Source: Apostichopus japonicus
Taxonomy: Eukaryota > Echinodermata > Holothuroidea > Aspidochirotida > Stichopodidae
Direction of reading: 5' to 3'
Assembly (NCBI RefSeq): GCF_037975245.1
Contig: NC_092576.1
Span: forward strand, 8,529,501-8,593,500
DNA length: 64,000 nucleotides
Positions within the stretch are counted from its first letter, which is position 1. Every line of letters starts with the position of its first letter. Below are positions 25,104 through 64,000 of the stretch, piece after piece. Below the pieces are notes generated by a model. That model did no database searches. It saw only the letters and a list, made by a program, of their open reading frames with translations, and had not been told where the DNA came from. A program made the position numbers and the translations under genes.

Positions 25104-25840
25104 TGTGATGTTTATTAAAGAATACTAGAATTATAGAGTAAAATACAAACACTGCGCAATAAAAAACCCAGCAATTTCAGTTAACATAATAGTTGACAAT
25201 ATCTGTCCTATATGTTACTTTAATATGGAAATTCTAATTTCACTCGGTGAACGTACGTGTTTACGCATGCGCACAGGTGCTCTATTTATGCCTTGGAGAC
25301 AAATTATCTTCGCTAGCTGCCATGTGTCTGTGTCTGTGTGCGGGAAAAAAACTTTGAATGAGCATTACCGTAACCCCGGACGAACAGTTAACATCGTTGT
25401 GTTTAAGCATAGAAGATAATATAATTTTGCTGTCTACGTAAGATGAAAACCATCCATATAGAAACAGTGAGATCGTAGATAATATTTCACGGTAGGAAAG
25501 TATGATTTAAGCAATCAGTGTATATTTGGATTTGTCGCAAGAGTATACATATGCATCAATAAAATACATTTATCTTCTGCGTTTGCTATCTAGACTGACT
25601 GCACAGCAACAACACAAGATGTATTCATCACTTAACCAAATTAGGTTTTGTCTATAAATTATTACTTCGCTCATGTGGTTGAGAAAATTAAATTGAAAAG
25701 GGCATTTTGGGTGTGCGTGCAACGGAGTGTAAAGAAAGAAATTTGTAAGTGAGAAGAACGTTAGGAACAATAGTGCCGTACTGAGAGACTGCTGGGGCAG
25801 ACGACAAGCAGACGTCGTATTCAACGGAAGTCATTACAGA
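25104..25840. other. Spacer upstream of gene C
   Basis: No gene recognised. The 5' UTR and promoter of gene C lie in its last part. Confidence 0.4.
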
Positions 25841-25844
25841 CAAT

Positions 25845-25855
25845 TTGGCGGGAAG
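25845..25855 (+). promoter_or_regulatory. E2F-like site 5' of gene C
   Basis: TTTGGCGGGAA matches the E2F consensus and lies 105 bp before the gene C start codon, close to a GACGTC (CRE-like) core at about 25812. This is the most GC-rich stretch locally. It fits a promoter or start region, but a single site proves nothing. Confidence 0.35.
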
Positions 25856-25959
25856 CTGACAGAGCTACTTAGTATTTCAAACTGCGTATATTATACTCTT
25901 GGATATTCCTGTGTTAACATTTACTGTAAGAGAGCCACACGATACATACCGGATCAACT

Positions 25960-61819
<35,860 letters not shown>

Positions 61820-63248
61820 GTAAATAATCATCTTCATGAGAGCATAACATCTTTGTAAACAAAACCCACACTATTACAGATCATGTAATGTTATTTCCAA
61901 TAACCCTGCTAGTTCTAGAGGAATGATCTATTAACAATCGGAACCTCATGAAATAATCATGACTTTTATACTTCTAGGTTTGCTTGCAACGAATCATATA
62001 AATATATATATATATATATATATATGCCCAAGCCCGTTTCTCGGAGGCAAAGTGTTACTTGTTTGTGGTAATAGGACTAGGTTGCCAATTTAGCACAGTT
62101 AGTTAAGGGCAAACTAATCGTACATTGACTTACTTACTACAAAATAATTACATTACATATTTTGATATACAAGTCAAATTGACCTTGAAATTTAAAACAT
62201 GAATTTTCGATTTTATTAAACTGCCCCTTATTGTTAGAACTCTCGTTGTCTGTCAGTTGTGGATAACAAAGAGCTATATACGATATAAACAAAACACAGC
62301 ACATTTCGCTTCATATGCTATCATGTGCCATCACTAGCTCCTGCTGTTGACTGGTGGATTTACAAAATATCATCAAATTTAAAGACAAAAGAGGAATTCA
62401 TGTTTAACCATGAAAAATGGGATAAGATTGTGGGTTTGACGACCTGTAGAAGCTAAACATATTGCATCCTTTTCTACAGACCGAACGATGAACTTCACCC
62501 ACCGAAATACCCCTTTAATTACATATTGCTAAACTTGGCATTTACAAAATGACCAGTTGCTAAATTCCCTTCCTCATTTACATCGGCGAATAATATTTAG
62601 GTGGGCTGGGAGTAATGGAATGGAATAGATCGCTATCACGTTTTATCCCTAGGTATGCGTGTCAACGAAATTGACGGCGTTAACAACTCTGTATGTTCAA
62701 GTTTATTTGTATTCGAGAATTGCTTGATATAATGTTTGCCTTTTTTTGCATCCCAATTATGAATGCAACATTTCAAACTGATGACGTCACATTATCGTCT
62801 TCCTTACGTGGTAACCATACTAGTCTTGGGGCGGTATAAGTAAACAGCTTTTTAACTCTCCAAAAATCAATGGCAATAGCAATGGCTAAATGCAATGTTA
62901 TCCAAAGTGACGTCTTCAAGGACAAATTGACGTGCATACGTCTCTCTATGTACAGTTGATTATGTTAAAAGACATACAAGCATTATGTAGCAGCCGTTTA
63001 GATTGAATTTGGTTGGAGAAGTAAAATATACAAAGAATGAAATAAGCGGATACAAATTTGAAATATACTTAAACAGTTCACGTTTTGATTTCATTCAGAG
63101 GTCCCATTATTACAATTTTTAATATAACAAATCTAAATCCTGCAGTACTGGAAATAAAAATGCAAATAATCTGAAATAATCTTGACAAATTAATTAATTA
63201 ACACAATTTGTATCTTTACTATATATAAGTGTGTAATGTGAGCTTAGT

Positions 63249-63641
63249 TATAATAATAATAATAATAATAACAGAGATTTATAATGCGCACGTATCCACC
63301 CTACAGGGTGCTCAAGGCGCTGATTATTACCCCTGGTCATTGGTAACTTGTCACACCCACACACCAAAGTGTGCACAATTCAATCAATCTCTCCTGGGGC
63401 ACCACAGTGCACCACAGCCACGTGTCCCCCGGGGGACTTCCCATAGGGTGCAGCCACAAACCGGCGCACGCAACTATAATTACAAGTTACCTCGCAGGTC
63501 CCCATTTATACACCTGGGTGAAGAGAGGCAATGGAGATAAAGCGCCTTGCCCAAGGACACAACGCAATGATCTGGCCAGGGCTCGAACCTGTAATCCTTA
63601 GATCACAAGTCCACTGCCTTAACCACTTGACCACAACGCCT
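63249..63641 (-). mobile_element. tRNA-derived SINE, full length, minus strand
   Basis: On the minus strand: head GTTGTGGTCAAGTGGTTAAG and B-box-like GGTTCGAGCCC, then TTGTGTCCTTGGGCAAG as in the 52-kb copy, GAGGTAACTTGT, an internal section of about 110 bp with the palindrome GTCCCCCGGGGGAC, ACCAATGACCAGGGGTAATA, and a (TTA)n tail at 63249-63270. Open frames across it are artefacts. Confidence 0.85.
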
Positions 63642-64000
63642 TATCTAGAGGTTGCAAGGTCAAATCCAGGAATACGAAAGATTTGTATCTTTGATCTTAC
63701 TGTTTAGATTTCAGAAGATGAATAAGGAGAAACCACTTCGGGCATTTTCTTACCATTGAGTCACAAGCTGTCTTCGAACACATTAGTTCTATGGCTTCTA
63801 TATACTCTAAAGTTCATGTCTTCTGTCGGTGTCTTGTTATTTATTATTACGAAATTTTGTATATAAATACAAGATTTCCATATTATGATTTTCAATATTA
63901 ATATATTTCTCGTAAATTTAAAGTTATTGGATGGGATGAAGGTAAGTTACTGTTCGAATGAAATGAGATATCCATTATTCAATTGAGGTGCAGTGCCACG

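Overview
The window is animal nuclear DNA: AT-rich, with short exons bounded by GT/AG introns, and full of SINE, LINE, MITE and satellite sequence. An adhesion-GPCR tandem array, EGF and Ly6/uPAR exons in phase 1-1, and the repeat types suggest a marine invertebrate deuterostome, probably an echinoderm. That placement is inference; nothing here fixes the species.

Region 1 (1-19.9 kb) holds two tandem adhesion GPCR genes on the + strand. Gene A is cut by the window start and shows only its seven-transmembrane (7TM) exons (480-3372). Gene B (6605-18348) looks complete. Stitching exons by splice sites and phase gives signal peptide, a 10-cysteine Ly6/uPAR (LU, three-finger) domain, six usable EGF exons plus one decayed one, a GAIN domain with GPS, 7TM, and a Ser/Thr-rich tail. 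The frame closes exactly (3045 nt, 1014 aa) only if the decayed EGF exon is skipped. The GPS has Gly where the cleavage nucleophile (Thr/Ser) should be. Ghost copies of LU and EGF exons lie in its introns. Sequence from 1 to about 4763 is repeated at about 15630-19881, so a unit of about 15.6 kb was duplicated. A candidate minus-strand exon (4887-5150) lies between the two genes.

Region 2 (19.9-25.9 kb) is a repeat-rich spacer. It has a 10-bp satellite, a hAT-type MITE with perfect ends and 8-bp target duplication, a 1.5-kb GATA array with a central GATAGACA block, and two weak coding-like fragments.

Region 3 (25.96-64 kb) is the 5' part of a third + strand gene. Three phase-compatible exons (25960-26075, 60694-60831, 61729-61819) encode the segment that follows the EF-hands in the CRACR2A/EFCAB4/RASEF/Rab44 family of large coiled-coil Rab-type proteins. 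The first exon has its own start codon, an in-frame upstream stop and an E2F-like site, and encodes no EF-hand. Intron 1 is 34.6 kb and holds a TTAA-type MITE, hammerhead-like repeat pieces (one pair forming a nearly perfect 109-bp palindrome), a 124-bp minisatellite, a foldback MITE family, a SINE inserted in a LINE 3' end, and simple repeats. The gene continues past the window end.
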